Shown here: piece by piece, positions 1-8,752 of the stretch
Numbering within the stretch: the stretch's first letter is position 1
Layout: every line of letters starts with the position of its first letter
NCBI RefSeq assembly: GCF_000143685.1
Contig: NC_014328.1
Coordinates: 3,348,001 to 3,412,000 of the forward strand
Source of the DNA: Clostridium ljungdahlii DSM 13528
Lineage (GTDB): Bacteria > Bacillota > Clostridia > Clostridiales > Clostridiaceae
Reading direction: 5' to 3'
Length of the DNA stretch: 64,000 nt
Position numbers and translations under genes: made by a program
The notes under the pieces: model-generated
The model's input: only the letters and a program-made list of their open reading frames with translations
Database searches by the model: none
What the model was told of the DNA's origin: nothing

Positions 1-1
1 T

Positions 2-112
2 CTTTGGAAAACTTTTTATAAATCCGTCAACATAGAAGAACGCAAAAATTTAAGGCTGCGCAGCCGCTGCATGCCAAGAAGATATTGGAATCATCTTACG
101 GAATTTAAATAA
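2..112 (+). CDS. C-terminal end of a TIGR03915-type putative DNA repair protein (cut by window edge)
   Basis: The reading frame starting at base 2 matches the last 36 residues of the intact gene at 10958-11692 and ends at the same stop. Bases 1-160 align without gaps to 11581-11740 with about seven differences, and the last 40 bases are identical. The rest of the gene lies outside the window, so this may be the end of an intact paralogue or a scrap. The family is known next to a radical-SAM DNA modification/repair protein; its biochemical role is not established. Confidence 0.7.
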   Translation, partial: LWKTFYKSVNIEERKNLRLRSRCMPRRYWNHLTEFK

Positions 113-160
113 TAAAGTATATTTTCACAACACATTCAAAGTCTATATTCATATAAAGAA

Positions 161-401
161 GACTATATCTACAATCCTTTTTGTTGAATCATTCAGTCTT
201 GTCATCAGACTAAAAACATTTCCTGATGAATCTGAAATGTCTTTTACTATACCAGTAATATTATTAACTAGTTTTCCTCCATTCTTTATCTCCTCTTTCA
301 TTTTTAAGCTCAATGACTTTGTCTCATAAACAACATCATTTATGATTTTTGTGGATTTCATCAAGTCATCAACATCTCCTAAAACTTCTTCTAATGTTGA
401 T
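161..401 (-). pseudogene. fragment of a methyl-accepting chemotaxis protein
   Basis: These 241 bases align without gaps to 12328-12568, inside the intact soluble receptor at 11812-13023. The minus-strand translation (for example DSTKRIVDIV and SLSLKMKEE) is the helix just before the signalling tip. The N-terminal sensor and the C-terminal half, including the conserved hairpin tip, are missing. At the right-hand junction the sequence jumps directly from the TIGR03915 downstream region, so 587 bases present in the other copy (11741-12327) are absent here. No start or signalling function is expected. Confidence 0.85.
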
Positions 402-459
402 TTACTTGATGCTGTTTACTGATTTCTGACTTTTCTTCTCTTAAATTACTTATCTTAAT

Positions 460-1515
460 TTACAATTTTAAAGGATATTTTCCATAGGTTCTTCCAGCTT
501 CCATAAACATTTCAACCTTTTCTATTGGAGTGTTCATTGGAATTTGGCAGCCTGTGCTTAAAACATATCCTTTTTTAGAATCATGTCCTTTTCTAATACA
601 TTCTTTAACTGAGTTGAAAATATCTTCTTTTGTTCCTTCATACATAACATCCACTGGTGGAACATTTCCTGTAATAACCACTCTGTCCCCCATTATTTCT
701 TTAGCTTCTTCTAAATCTTCATAATCGTCGATACTAAAATTAGAAACACCTGCATTTACAACATCTTTCCAGATATCCTTGCTTTTGCCACAAATATGTA
801 TTGCAGGAGAACTTCCTGTCTTTTCTTTTATTCTATCAATATTTTTCTTAAGGGCAGGTAATGAAAACTCTCTAAATTGTTTTGGACTTATAAGACTAGT
901 GGATGAAACTGGATCTGCAAATCCAATAGATACACCTAACTTAGACACTTCATCTATATATCTATTATTACATTCTGCTATTATATCCATTAAAGTATGA
1001 ACCTTTTCAGGACACTTAATTATCCATTTTAACAAATTTTCTGTTCCAACTACTGAAGCTGCAACACTAAAAGGCCCTGACATAGCAGCCCCAACATCTA
1101 CTTCATCCATAAGTGCATTTTTAGTGAGCTTTATAGCTTCAATTAAAACTGGCAAATTACCATCTTTTAAAGGATCAATAATTTTGAGAGATTCTATTTC
1201 CTCTACAGATTTAATTGCTGGCTCTATTAGATAAGATATGCCATGATCAGGATACCCTATTTTGGCTCCCATGGCTTCAGCAACTCCTCTAAGACTAGTT
1301 GATATACTTGCCCCATCGTGACGAAGTCTTTTAAATAAAGCTATTTCTAGATCCGCCATAAGTTGTGGTGAATGATAATATTCACTAGCTTTAACTCCAA
1401 TAAAAGGTGTCATGGTAACCCCCATATCAGGTACACATACTATTCTATCAATTTCTTCTCCTTTAGAAAAAGCTTGTACTCTTTCTTTTGGTGTCATTTC
1501 TTCTTTAATCAACAA
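460..1515 (-). CDS. uroporphyrinogen decarboxylase family methyltransferase (MtaA/CmuA-like)
   Basis: A protein of about 351 residues with the URO-D/MtaA fold. Relatives move methyl groups between corrinoid proteins and a thiol such as coenzyme M. The C-terminal half has the zinc-ligand pattern of the MtaA branch: HICGKSKDIW with a later STGCQIP cysteine. The opening MTPKERV is typical of the family. AGGGAG at 1522-1527 lies six bases before the TTG at 1515, which I prefer as start; the ATG at 1497 is 24 bases away. No corrinoid protein or substrate-specific methyltransferase is adjacent, so the substrate is unknown. A 123-base exact copy of its middle is present at 13201-13323. Confidence 0.8.
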   Translation of the reverse strand: MLIKEEMTPKERVQAFSKGEEIDRIVCVPDMGVTMTPFIGVKASEYYHSPQLMADLEIALFKRLRHDGASISTSLRGVAEAMGAKIGYPDHGISYLIEPAIKSVEEIESLKIIDPLKDGNLPVLIEAIKLTKNALMDEVDVGAAMSGPFSVAASVVGTENLLKWIIKCPEKVHTLMDIIAECNNRYIDEVSKLGVSIGFADPVSSTSLISPKQFREFSLPALKKNIDRIKEKTGSSPAIHICGKSKDIWKDVVNAGVSNFSIDDYEDLEEAKEIMGDRVVITGNVPPVDVMYEGTKEDIFNSVKECIRKGHDSKKGYVLSTGCQIPMNTPIEKVEMFMEAGRTYGKYPLKL

Positions 1516-1625
1516 GATCAACTCCCTACTTTATGTCTTTAGTTGAATTCTATCATTACAATAATAATTTTTCTATAACCATATTAAATACCAATAGGTC
1601 AAACTCTTTCTATAAGACTTTAATA

Positions 1626-1739
1626 TATGGTACAAATATTAATTTAGCTAAAAATAATGATATTATAATTTTAGTTGATAAGTATACTAGAAAAGTTACT
1701 TCTGAAACTCATAACTTCAATGGATTTGTAAGATTTAAA
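1626..1739 (+). pseudogene. internal fragment of the TIGR03915-type gene
   Basis: These 114 bases align to 11245-11358 with three differences, encoding the stretch from GTNINLAKNNDI to FNGFVRFK. Sequence on both sides is unrelated to the gene, so this is an isolated scrap. It lies just upstream of the URO-D-family gene, in the position another repeat unit would occupy if the block had been duplicated more than once. Confidence 0.85.
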
Positions 1740-1787
1740 TATGCTTCATATGTTTATATCTCTAACTTTCATCAATTTTTAATATAA

Positions 1788-1817
1788 TAAGAGGAAGATA
1801 TTAAAACCTTCCTCTTA
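1788..1817 (-). terminator. hairpin after the cell-wall protein gene
   Basis: Perfect 10-base arms TAAGAGGAAG and CTTCCTCTTA flank a 10-base loop, ten bases beyond the stop of the CWB2 reading frame. It is placed as an intrinsic terminator for the minus-strand operon ending at 1827. The T-run is short. Confidence 0.6.
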
Positions 1818-1826
1818 ATCATAAAA

Positions 1827-3578
1827 TTACTTTTTTATTAACTCCTTAATTTCATTTTCAACTTCAGTAGTTACAGCTCTTGTTCCACCAAAAATCGTAA
1901 CATTTTTTAATTTAGCATCTTCTAAATATTCTTTTTGTTCTTCTGTAAGACTACTTGCCACAAGTATTACAGGTGATTTATTATTTGCTGCATAACTGCT
2001 GCCTGCTAACGCATCTGGGAAGTTTTCTCCTGACGCTACAGATACCTTTTCCACTGATGTATTAAAGTATTTTGCTACATTAAGAGAAGTTTCATATCTA
2101 TCCTGTCCACCTATTCTTACTACATTTGTTTTGCCTACTGAAGCTTTAAACTGATCTTCAACTCCTACACTTACGGCTCCTTGTAAGCCTATTACATAGA
2201 CTTTACTTGGCTTTATAGTTGAAATTTCCTTCTTAACTACATCTGGATTTTTATCTTTACTTACCATAAATATTGGGTATTGATTTACTGCTGCAGTACT
2301 ACTTACTGATATTGCATCTGGATAATTGTCTCCTGATACAATAATTACTGGTGTTCCTTCTTTAACTCCTACTGTATCAGCAATTTTTGCTGCCGTTTCA
2401 TATCTGTCTGCTCCACCTATTCTGGTGATATTACTAAAACCAGCTGCATTTATTTTAGCTTCCATATCCTTGCTTACTGAACCTATTCCTCCAAGAACAT
2501 ATACATTTCCTGTGGGATTCATATTTTCCTTCATATAAGCTATTACTTTTTCTTGATCTTCAACATTTTTTCCTACTAACAGTATTGGTGCTTTTTCCTT
2601 GTAGGCTAATACACTTCCCGCTAGTGCATCTGGATAATTGTCTGAAGATGCAAAAATGACCTTTGAAACCTTATCCTTATATGTCGCTTTTGCAATAGCA
2701 ATAGCTGTACTTACTTTATCTTGTCCATATATTCTTTCTAATATCGCTTTTGCAGGTGATGGTGCTGTTCCACTGCCACCACTTGATCCTCCACTGGAGG
2801 ATGATGTTGTGTCCTTTACTGTAATTACCAAAGTCTGAGCATTTCCTGCACTAAAATTAAAAGTTAATGTAGTTGTTCCTATACTTTGTTGTGACAAGTA
2901 ATTTTTCTTAATTGTTACTGCATTATCTTTTACTTCATAGTCTGTTCCATTTACTAAAGTTTTGCTTAGGTTTACAACACTTACTAAAGTGTTGCCATTT
3001 AAAGTCATTGTTGTGCTTACATCTGCTTGTTTGGAAGTATTTTTATCAAACTCTGCTGTAATTGGATTTATTGTTGAATTTTGTACTGGTGGCACTGATT
3101 TATTCATTTTAAAATCATGCTTTACAATTTCCTTTTCCACAGAAATAGTAGGGCTTGTGTATTTATCATAGCCATCTTTGGATGCTACTATATAATAATC
3201 CGTATTAGGGAATACCATAAATCCATAAGCTCCAGCAGCATCACTTACTTGTGGGTTTTCATTATTGTTAGGTTTAAAACCATTTATAGCTGGAAGTTGC
3301 ACTACAGTATCTGGTTTCCTACCTGAAGCTATATTTCTTGGAGTGTTTGCATAATAAAGTATTACATTAGCTCCATTAATTGCCTTTCCATTTGATGCAT
3401 CTGTTATTATACCATAAGGATCAATTAATGTACTGTTTAAGCTTACATCCCCATTTTCAGAAACCTTAACATCAATAGTTCCGATAATAATTTTCTGACC
3501 AAAACCTAAATCAAAAGTTACATTAATTTTTGATTCCGTACCCTTTGCTAAATTTTCAATTTTAATGGTTCCATCTGA
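1827..3578 (-). pseudogene. C-terminal half of giant surface protein: X2-like domain and three CWB2 cell-wall repeats, separated by an in-frame TAA
   Basis: The frame is open from the TAA at 3579-3581 to 1827 and continues the protein encoded upstream. It contains a carboxypeptidase-like segment, an X2/Ig-like domain, a Ser/Gly linker and three CWB2 repeats. The repeats have the cores YGQDKVSTA, RIGGADRYETA and RIGGQDRYETS, each followed by a YPDA or FPDA motif. CWB2 repeats are known to bind wall polymers of clostridial surface proteins non-covalently. A GTG at 3302 could start a 491-residue product but has no convincing ribosome binding site and no signal peptide. This part therefore probably needs readthrough or repair of the TAA to reach the surface. 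Confidence 0.85.
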
Positions 3579-6500
3579 TTAAATTGAAGTTCCTTCTGAT
3601 GAAAATCCTAGTTTCGAGATATTTATTACTGGATTTACTTTACCATCTGGAGTTCTTAACACTATAGCTTCCTGTGATTTCACTGACACAGTTTCAGTTC
3701 CATCAACTTCTTTTGTTACCTTTGTTTCTATACTTTCGACTTCCTTACCTGTTTCTGGATCTATAACAGTACCTTTTGAGATTATTTCAGGTGGCGTCGG
3801 TGTGTGTCCGTCTGCTGTTACTGTTACATTTGCTGTCGTTCCACTGCAAAGTGTCTTTAACCCATTTACATCTACTGCTACCACACCTACATATAAGTTT
3901 TCTCCTGCTGTCCAGTCAAAGGTAGCTGTCTGTATTCCTTTTGCTATACTTGTTTTTCCTGCCACTGTATCACTAATTCCTGGTGCTGATCCTGCCTTTG
4001 CTACTATTTCATAGTGATCTACTGTGACTGTCCCTGAATCTGTCCAGCTTACTGTTACACTGCTCTTTCCATCATCATTTACTCCATTATCTGCACTTGT
4101 TGGCTGGTTTACTGTAAATGCTGCTGGTACTATTGGTGAATTTACTGTTACTGTATACGTCACCTTTGTTGTTCCATCCTCTGCCGTCACTACTATCTTG
4201 TCTCCGCTTACTACTGGATCATGCAATCCTGTTTCATCAAAGCTCTCATGGGATTCTCCCTTAGTCAGTGCTGCTACAAAATCTGATTTTGTCGTCCCAT
4301 ATGGTACATTTGTTATTGTTTCATTTGATGTGCCTCCTGCACTTACCGTATAGCTTCCTGATGTTACCGTTGCTATCGTACTCTTTGGTGCTGGTTTTAC
4401 TGTAATTGTATACGTCACCTTTGTTGTTCCATCCTCTGCCGTCACTACTATCTTGTCTCCGCTTACTACTGGATCATGCAATCCTGTTTCATCAAAGCTC
4501 TCATGGGATTCTCCCTTAGTCAGTGCTGCTACAAAATCTGATTTTGTCGTCCCATATGGTACATTTGTTATTGTTTCATTTGATGTGCCTCCTGCACTCA
4601 CTGTATAGCTCCCTGATGTTACCGTTGCTATCGTACTCTTTGGTGCAGCATTCACTGTAATTGTATACGTCACCTTCGTTGTTCCATCCTCTGCTGTTAC
4701 CACTATCTTATCTCCACTTGCTACTGGATCTGATAGCTCTGATACATCCCAAGTCTGGCTTGCATTTCCTTTTGTCAATTCCGATTGAAATGCTATTTTT
4801 GATGTACCATATGGTACATTTGTTATTGTTTCATTTGATGTGCCTCCTGCACTTACCGTATAGCTTCCTGATGTTACCGTTGCTACCGTGCTCTTTGGTG
4901 CTGGTTTTACTGTAATTGTATACGTCACCTTTGTTGTTCCATCTTCTGCTGTTACCACTATCTTGTCTCCGCTTACTACTGGATCATGCAATCCTGTTTC
5001 ATCAAAGCTCTCATGGGATTCTCCCTTAGTCAGTGCTGCTACAAAATCTGATTTTGTCGTCCCATATGGTACATTTGTTATTGTTTCATTTGATGTGCCT
5101 CCTGCACTTACCGTATAGCTTCCTGATGTTACCGTTGCTATCGTACTCTTTGGTGCTGGTTTTACTGTAATTGTATACGTCACCTTTGTTGTTCCATCTT
5201 CTGCCGTCACTACTATCTTGTCTCCACTTACTACTGGATCTGATAACTCTGATACATCCCAAGTCTGGCTTGCATTTCCTTTTGTCAATGCCGATTGAAA
5301 TGCTATTTTTGATGTACCATATGGTACATTTGTTATTGTTTCATTTGCTGTGCCTCCTGCACTTACCGTATAGCTCCCTGATGTTACCGTTGCTACCGTG
5401 CTCTTTGGTGCAGCATTCACTGTAATTGTATACGTCACCTTTGTTGTTCCATCTTCTGCTGTTACCACTATCTTGTCTCCGCTTACTACTGGATCATGCA
5501 ATCCTGTTTCATCAAAGCTCTCATGGGATTCTCCCTTAGTCAGTGCTGCTACAAAATCTGATTTTGTCGTCCCATATGGTACATTTGTTATTGTTTCATT
5601 TGATGTGCCTCCTGCACTTACCGTATAGCTTCCTGATGTTACCGTTGCTATCGTACTCTTTGGTGCTGGTTTTACTGTAATTGTATACGTCACCTTTGTT
5701 GTTCCATCTTCTGCCGTCACTACTATCTTGTCTCCGCTTACTACTGGATCATGCAATCCTGTTTCATCAAAGCTCTCATGGGATTCTCCCTTAGTCAGTG
5801 CTGCTACAAAATCTGATTTTGTCGTCCCATATGGTACATTTGTTATTGTTTCATTTGCTGTGCCTCCTGCACTTACTGTATAGCTTCCTGATGTTACTGT
5901 TGCTACATTTGATGCTGTATGTCCATCTGCTGCTACTGTCACATTTGCTGGTGTACCAGTGCACAATGTCCTTAACCCATTTATATCTACTGCCACCACT
6001 CCTACATATAAGTTTTCTCCTGCTGTCCAGTCAAAGGTAGCTGTCTGTATTCTATTTGCTATGCTTGTCTCTCCTGGCACTATATCACTAACTTCTGGTG
6101 CTAATCCTTCCTTTGCTACTATTTCATAGTGGTCTACTGTGGTTGTTGCTGAATCTGTCCAGTTTACTGTTACACTGCTCTTTCCATCATCATTTACTCC
6201 ATTATCTGCACTTGTTGGCTGGTTTACTGTAAATGCTGCTGGTGGAACTGGTTCTACAACCGATGAATTCCTTGGAAATGGGGTGTTACATACAACAAAA
6301 TCACTTGCATTATCATCTGTATCCCACCCATTTCCATTGCCACTACCGATATATGGCGTACTGCCATCATTTGCCTTACGTAAAAGACTCTGAGTAACAG
6401 ATTGCGTCGGAGCACTATTTCCTTCTGAATAAGAGTACTTACCAATCCCATACCCTACTGCATCAATAATATTCGCACTTCTTGGACTTCCAGTTATATC

Positions 6501-6953
6501 AGTAAATGTTAAAGCATCTTGTGTATTAGCAAGAATAACTTTTTGCTGAGATGTATTTATTTTAAAATTATATAACACATCTTCTCCTACAGGTATATCT
6601 TGACCAACACTCCCAGCAATCGCTGACACAATTAAATAATATCCATGTGCTTGAATAGTACCAGTAAGGTTTATTTTAACACTATTAATAGATTTATTCT
6701 CCTGACATTGGAGGGACCAGGTAGATAAATCTACACTGGAATTTGTAGGATTATATAATTCTACAAATTTACGATTATAGGTTGGATTACCTACATCCAA
6801 ACCTCCTCCAGCATAAATTTGGCTAATCACAACATGATTTGCCAAAGCTGCATACACTTTATTTCCTCTACTAAAAGGCACGCCCCACATGATTCCTACT
6901 AACATACATATGACCTGTATTAATGAAATTAATCTTTTCTTAAATACATTCAA
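3579..6953 (-). CDS. secreted lamin-tail-domain protein with fibronectin-like and seven 85-residue repeat domains (N-terminal part of split surface protein)
   Basis: A protein of 1124 residues. Residues 1-36 form a signal peptide with a basic start and hydrophobic core. Residues 38-165 resemble a lamin-tail (LTD) domain (VVISQIYAGGG, KFVELYNPT). Residues 240-345 and about 945-1050 are a pair of nearly identical fibronectin-like domains (AAFTVNQPTSADNG, DHYEIVAK). Seven 85-residue repeats lie between them. The frame ends at a TAA after LGFSSEGTSI, but the next codons continue as SDGTIKIENL through to the CWB2 anchor, so the intact gene would span 1827-6953 (about 1708 residues). As written, the product would be secreted but lack its wall anchor. 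It is last in the minus-strand run that starts at 9766. Confidence 0.85.
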   Translation of the reverse strand: MNVFKKRLISLIQVICMLVGIMWGVPFSRGNKVYAALANHVVISQIYAGGGLDVGNPTYNRKFVELYNPTNSSVDLSTWSLQCQENKSINSVKINLTGTIQAHGYYLIVSAIAGSVGQDIPVGEDVLYNFKINTSQQKVILANTQDALTFTDITGSPRSANIIDAVGYGIGKYSYSEGNSAPTQSVTQSLLRKANDGSTPYIGSGNGNGWDTDDNASDFVVCNTPFPRNSSVVEPVPPAAFTVNQPTSADNGVNDDGKSSVTVNWTDSATTTVDHYEIVAKEGLAPEVSDIVPGETSIANRIQTATFDWTAGENLYVGVVAVDINGLRTLCTGTPANVTVAADGHTASNVATVTSGSYTVSAGGTANETITNVPYGTTKSDFVAALTKGESHESFDETGLHDPVVSGDKIVVTAEDGTTKVTYTITVKPAPKSTIATVTSGSYTVSAGGTSNETITNVPYGTTKSDFVAALTKGESHESFDETGLHDPVVSGDKIVVTAEDGTTKVTYTITVNAAPKSTVATVTSGSYTVSAGGTANETITNVPYGTSKIAFQSALTKGNASQTWDVSELSDPVVSGDKIVVTAEDGTTKVTYTITVKPAPKSTIATVTSGSYTVSAGGTSNETITNVPYGTTKSDFVAALTKGESHESFDETGLHDPVVSGDKIVVTAEDGTTKVTYTITVKPAPKSTVATVTSGSYTVSAGGTSNETITNVPYGTSKIAFQSELTKGNASQTWDVSELSDPVASGDKIVVTAEDGTTKVTYTITVNAAPKSTIATVTSGSYTVSAGGTSNETITNVPYGTTKSDFVAALTKGESHESFDETGLHDPVVSGDKIVVTAEDGTTKVTYTITVKPAPKSTIATVTSGSYTVSAGGTSNETITNVPYGTTKSDFVAALTKGESHESFDETGLHDPVVSGDKIVVTAEDGTTKVTYTVTVNSPIVPAAFTVNQPTSADNGVNDDGKSSVTVSWTDSGTVTVDHYEIVAKAGSAPGISDTVAGKTSIAKGIQTATFDWTAGENLYVGVVAVDVNGLKTLCSGTTANVTVTADGHTPTPPEIISKGTVIDPETGKEVESIETKVTKEVDGTETVSVKSQEAIVLRTPDGKVNPVINISKLGFSSEGTSI
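4122..5906 (-). repeat. seven tandem 255-bp coding repeats
   Basis: Each unit encodes about 85 residues beginning ATVTSGSYTVSAGG and ending TKVTYTITV. There are two kinds of middle section: type A has KGESHESFDETGLHD and type B has KGNASQTWDVSELSD. The order from the N-terminus is A A B A B A A. Units are nearly identical at DNA level, as expected for recent unequal exchange or conversion. The repeats are probably beta-sandwich stalk domains (inference). Confidence 0.9.
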
Positions 6954-7096
6954 AATTTCTACTCTCCTTTACTAAATCTACTTATAGTTTCCATATTGAA
7001 ATTACCCTTAATCGTCGAAACCTCAGGACGTACAAAATCCGTCTGTATATCCTATCTGTTATAAGACACTTGCACTTAGCTCAATTAGATTTCGCA

Positions 7097-7396
7097 TCAA
7101 GAAAAGCAAGCCTGATAATAGTACGCTTCTTGATCCCCATCAAGTGGAAGCATTGGAGTCATAAATATATGAAAAATACCAACTTTCTCTTGCTCTATCT
7201 TATATGTGCCTTGATTTATAAATATATCTTTCTTTCTTTTAAAAATAAGGGTAAATGGATCTCTTTTAGCATTAGACATCTTATATTTTCCCTCTGAAAC
7301 CTTCACTAGAACAATTTCAAAAAAATTTTCTTCGTCATCAGAAACCTTGAAAATATCACCTACACTAAAAGTCTTATTTGTAAAGGCGCCCAACAT
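7097..7396 (-). CDS. small DUF6916-like protein next to tail-collar gene
   Basis: A 99-residue protein starting MLGAFTNKTFSVGD. GAGGAGAGAG precedes the ATG at 7396 by about seven bases, which favours this start over one 27 bases upstream. The beta-rich sequence with a short C-terminal tail recalls the DUF6916 domain, which I associate with microcystin-dependent/tail-collar genes (family name recalled, not searched). It follows the collar gene by about 30 bases, so co-transcription is likely. Function is unknown. Confidence 0.6.
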   Translation of the reverse strand: MLGAFTNKTFSVGDIFKVSDDEENFFEIVLVKVSEGKYKMSNAKRDPFTLIFKRKKDIFINQGTYKIEQEKVGIFHIFMTPMLPLDGDQEAYYYQACFS

Positions 7397-7425
7397 TATA
7401 ATCTCTCTCCTCGCTATCAACATTA

Positions 7426-8097
7426 TTAATCTCTTGAAGGATACAAGCCCTGAAGGGCAATAATGTAATTCATAGCAACATATGGAGACATCGTGTTAAT
7501 AGACTGTCCAGCACCTGTTGCAGCAGTAGTCCCACCGATAGTACCTAATGTACCTGTTACTGCAGCGGATGGTATATTTATTGTACCTCCTGGCATTTGC
7601 ACATTATCTCTATCGCCAGAAGCAGGCTCCTTATATATAGGTGTACTATTACCACTAGTTGGATCTTGTGTCAACGCAAGATAGGTTTTATCAGTTGGTG
7701 TAGTAACAGTTGCTGTATTAGGACTTGCCGGAATAGTGTAAGTCCCAGTTCCAGCCGCTGTACTCAAGTTCATTCCTTGTGTCTGTGCAGTAAAAGTATG
7801 GTTATGAGGCGGCAAATTATCAGTTGTTAATTTGACTGCAGACAACCCTCCATATTGTCCCAATGTAGAAGTTATCCTTCCATAAATTGTTGGAGTACCA
7901 CAACCAATAGGTACAGCACCACGAAGATCCGGCAGTGCAAAGGTACTTGACCCATTTCCTCCATAATTAGTACCTAGTATCGAATATAGTGCCGTATACT
8001 GACTGATTTGGAGCATCTGCCCCCAACAAAAAGCCCACCCTTGTGGTGCAAAAGTGCCTGCAAATAATACAATTGATCCTATATAAGCTTCATCCAT
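7426..8097 (-). CDS. phage tail-collar domain protein (MdpB / microcystin-dependent protein family)
   Basis: A 223-residue protein with the tail-collar signature near the N-terminus: YIGSIVLFAGTFAPQGWAFC and later FALPDLRGAVPIG. A Thr/Gly-rich region follows and the C-terminus is MNYIIALQG. The fold comes from phage short tail fibres, but free-standing chromosomal versions such as MdpB are common and of unknown role. No baseplate, sheath, portal or terminase genes are nearby, so it is not part of a visible prophage. It is followed at once by the DUF6916-like gene and preceded by an acetyltransferase and a methyltransferase, all on the same strand. Confidence 0.85.
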   Translation of the reverse strand: MDEAYIGSIVLFAGTFAPQGWAFCWGQMLQISQYTALYSILGTNYGGNGSSTFALPDLRGAVPIGCGTPTIYGRITSTLGQYGGLSAVKLTTDNLPPHNHTFTAQTQGMNLSTAAGTGTYTIPASPNTATVTTPTDKTYLALTQDPTSGNSTPIYKEPASGDRDNVQMPGGTINIPSAAVTGTLGTIGGTTAATGAGQSINTMSPYVAMNYIIALQGLYPSRD

Positions 8098-8177
8098 TTT
8101 GTTAATCTCCTTCCATTTTATTTATTATCTATAATCAAAGGCATAATTAAATACACCTGATTACCAACATTAGTAAA

Positions 8178-8675
8178 TTAAATTATATATTGCATTTCAT
8201 AAAAAATATTATTATTTTCAGTAATTTTAAAACCAAGTTTCTCATAAAATAAAAAAGCTTTATTATTAAACCAAATTACTTGAAGACTTAAATTTTTTCT
8301 TTCTTTTATAGCGTTCTCAATTATTAATTTCATAGTTCTCCTTCCAATACCTTGATTTCTATATTGCTCTAAAAGTCCTATTTCCAAAATACGATAGTTA
8401 GCCTCTCCACGATGTAAATATAACCTTCCTACCGATTCATCATTCAATTTTACTATATAAAATTCAGCCTTAGGATACATTCTCGCTAACTGCTGCTGCT
8501 GTATTTTAAACTGTTCTACTATAATATCTTCCTTTTTTTCTTCACTTAAATTGCTTATAAAATTTAATTCTGGTCGACCTTCTTTAAAAACTTTTAATAA
8601 AAATTCATAATCTTTTGGTTCAGCAGGACATAATGAAATACTATTACTTTCATTTTCATTCGTAGTTTCTTTCAT
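8178..8675 (-). CDS. GNAT family N-acetyltransferase
   Basis: A 165-residue GNAT protein. The acetyl-CoA-binding motif A is QYRNQGIGRR at about residues 114-123, after the beta-strand ILEIGLL, and the C-terminus has the FYEKLGFK motif. It lies 80 bases upstream of the tail-collar gene and 77 bases downstream of the methyltransferase on the same strand. The position suggests, but does not prove, that it modifies a product of this operon. Substrate unknown. Confidence 0.85.
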   Translation of the reverse strand: MKETTNENESNSISLCPAEPKDYEFLLKVFKEGRPELNFISNLSEEKKEDIIVEQFKIQQQQLARMYPKAEFYIVKLNDESVGRLYLHRGEANYRILEIGLLEQYRNQGIGRRTMKLIIENAIKERKNLSLQVIWFNNKAFLFYEKLGFKITENNNIFYEMQYII

Positions 8676-8752
8676 TTTTATATAACCATCCTTTCGTTTA
8701 AGTTACAAAACATCATGGAAAATTTCTTTCAAACTTATTTTTCCTTCCATAT

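Noticed and set aside
3802..6040. Plus-strand open frames across the surface-protein repeats
   Set aside because: They are shadows created by the 255-bp coding repeats on the minus strand, with no ribosome binding sites.
6954..7096. Structured leader before the surface-protein gene
   Set aside because: A short GACG/CGTC pairing is visible on the minus strand, but too little structure to support a regulatory RNA.
7426..8097. Prophage tail module
   Set aside because: Only a collar-domain protein is present; no baseplate, tube, sheath, portal or terminase genes lie nearby.
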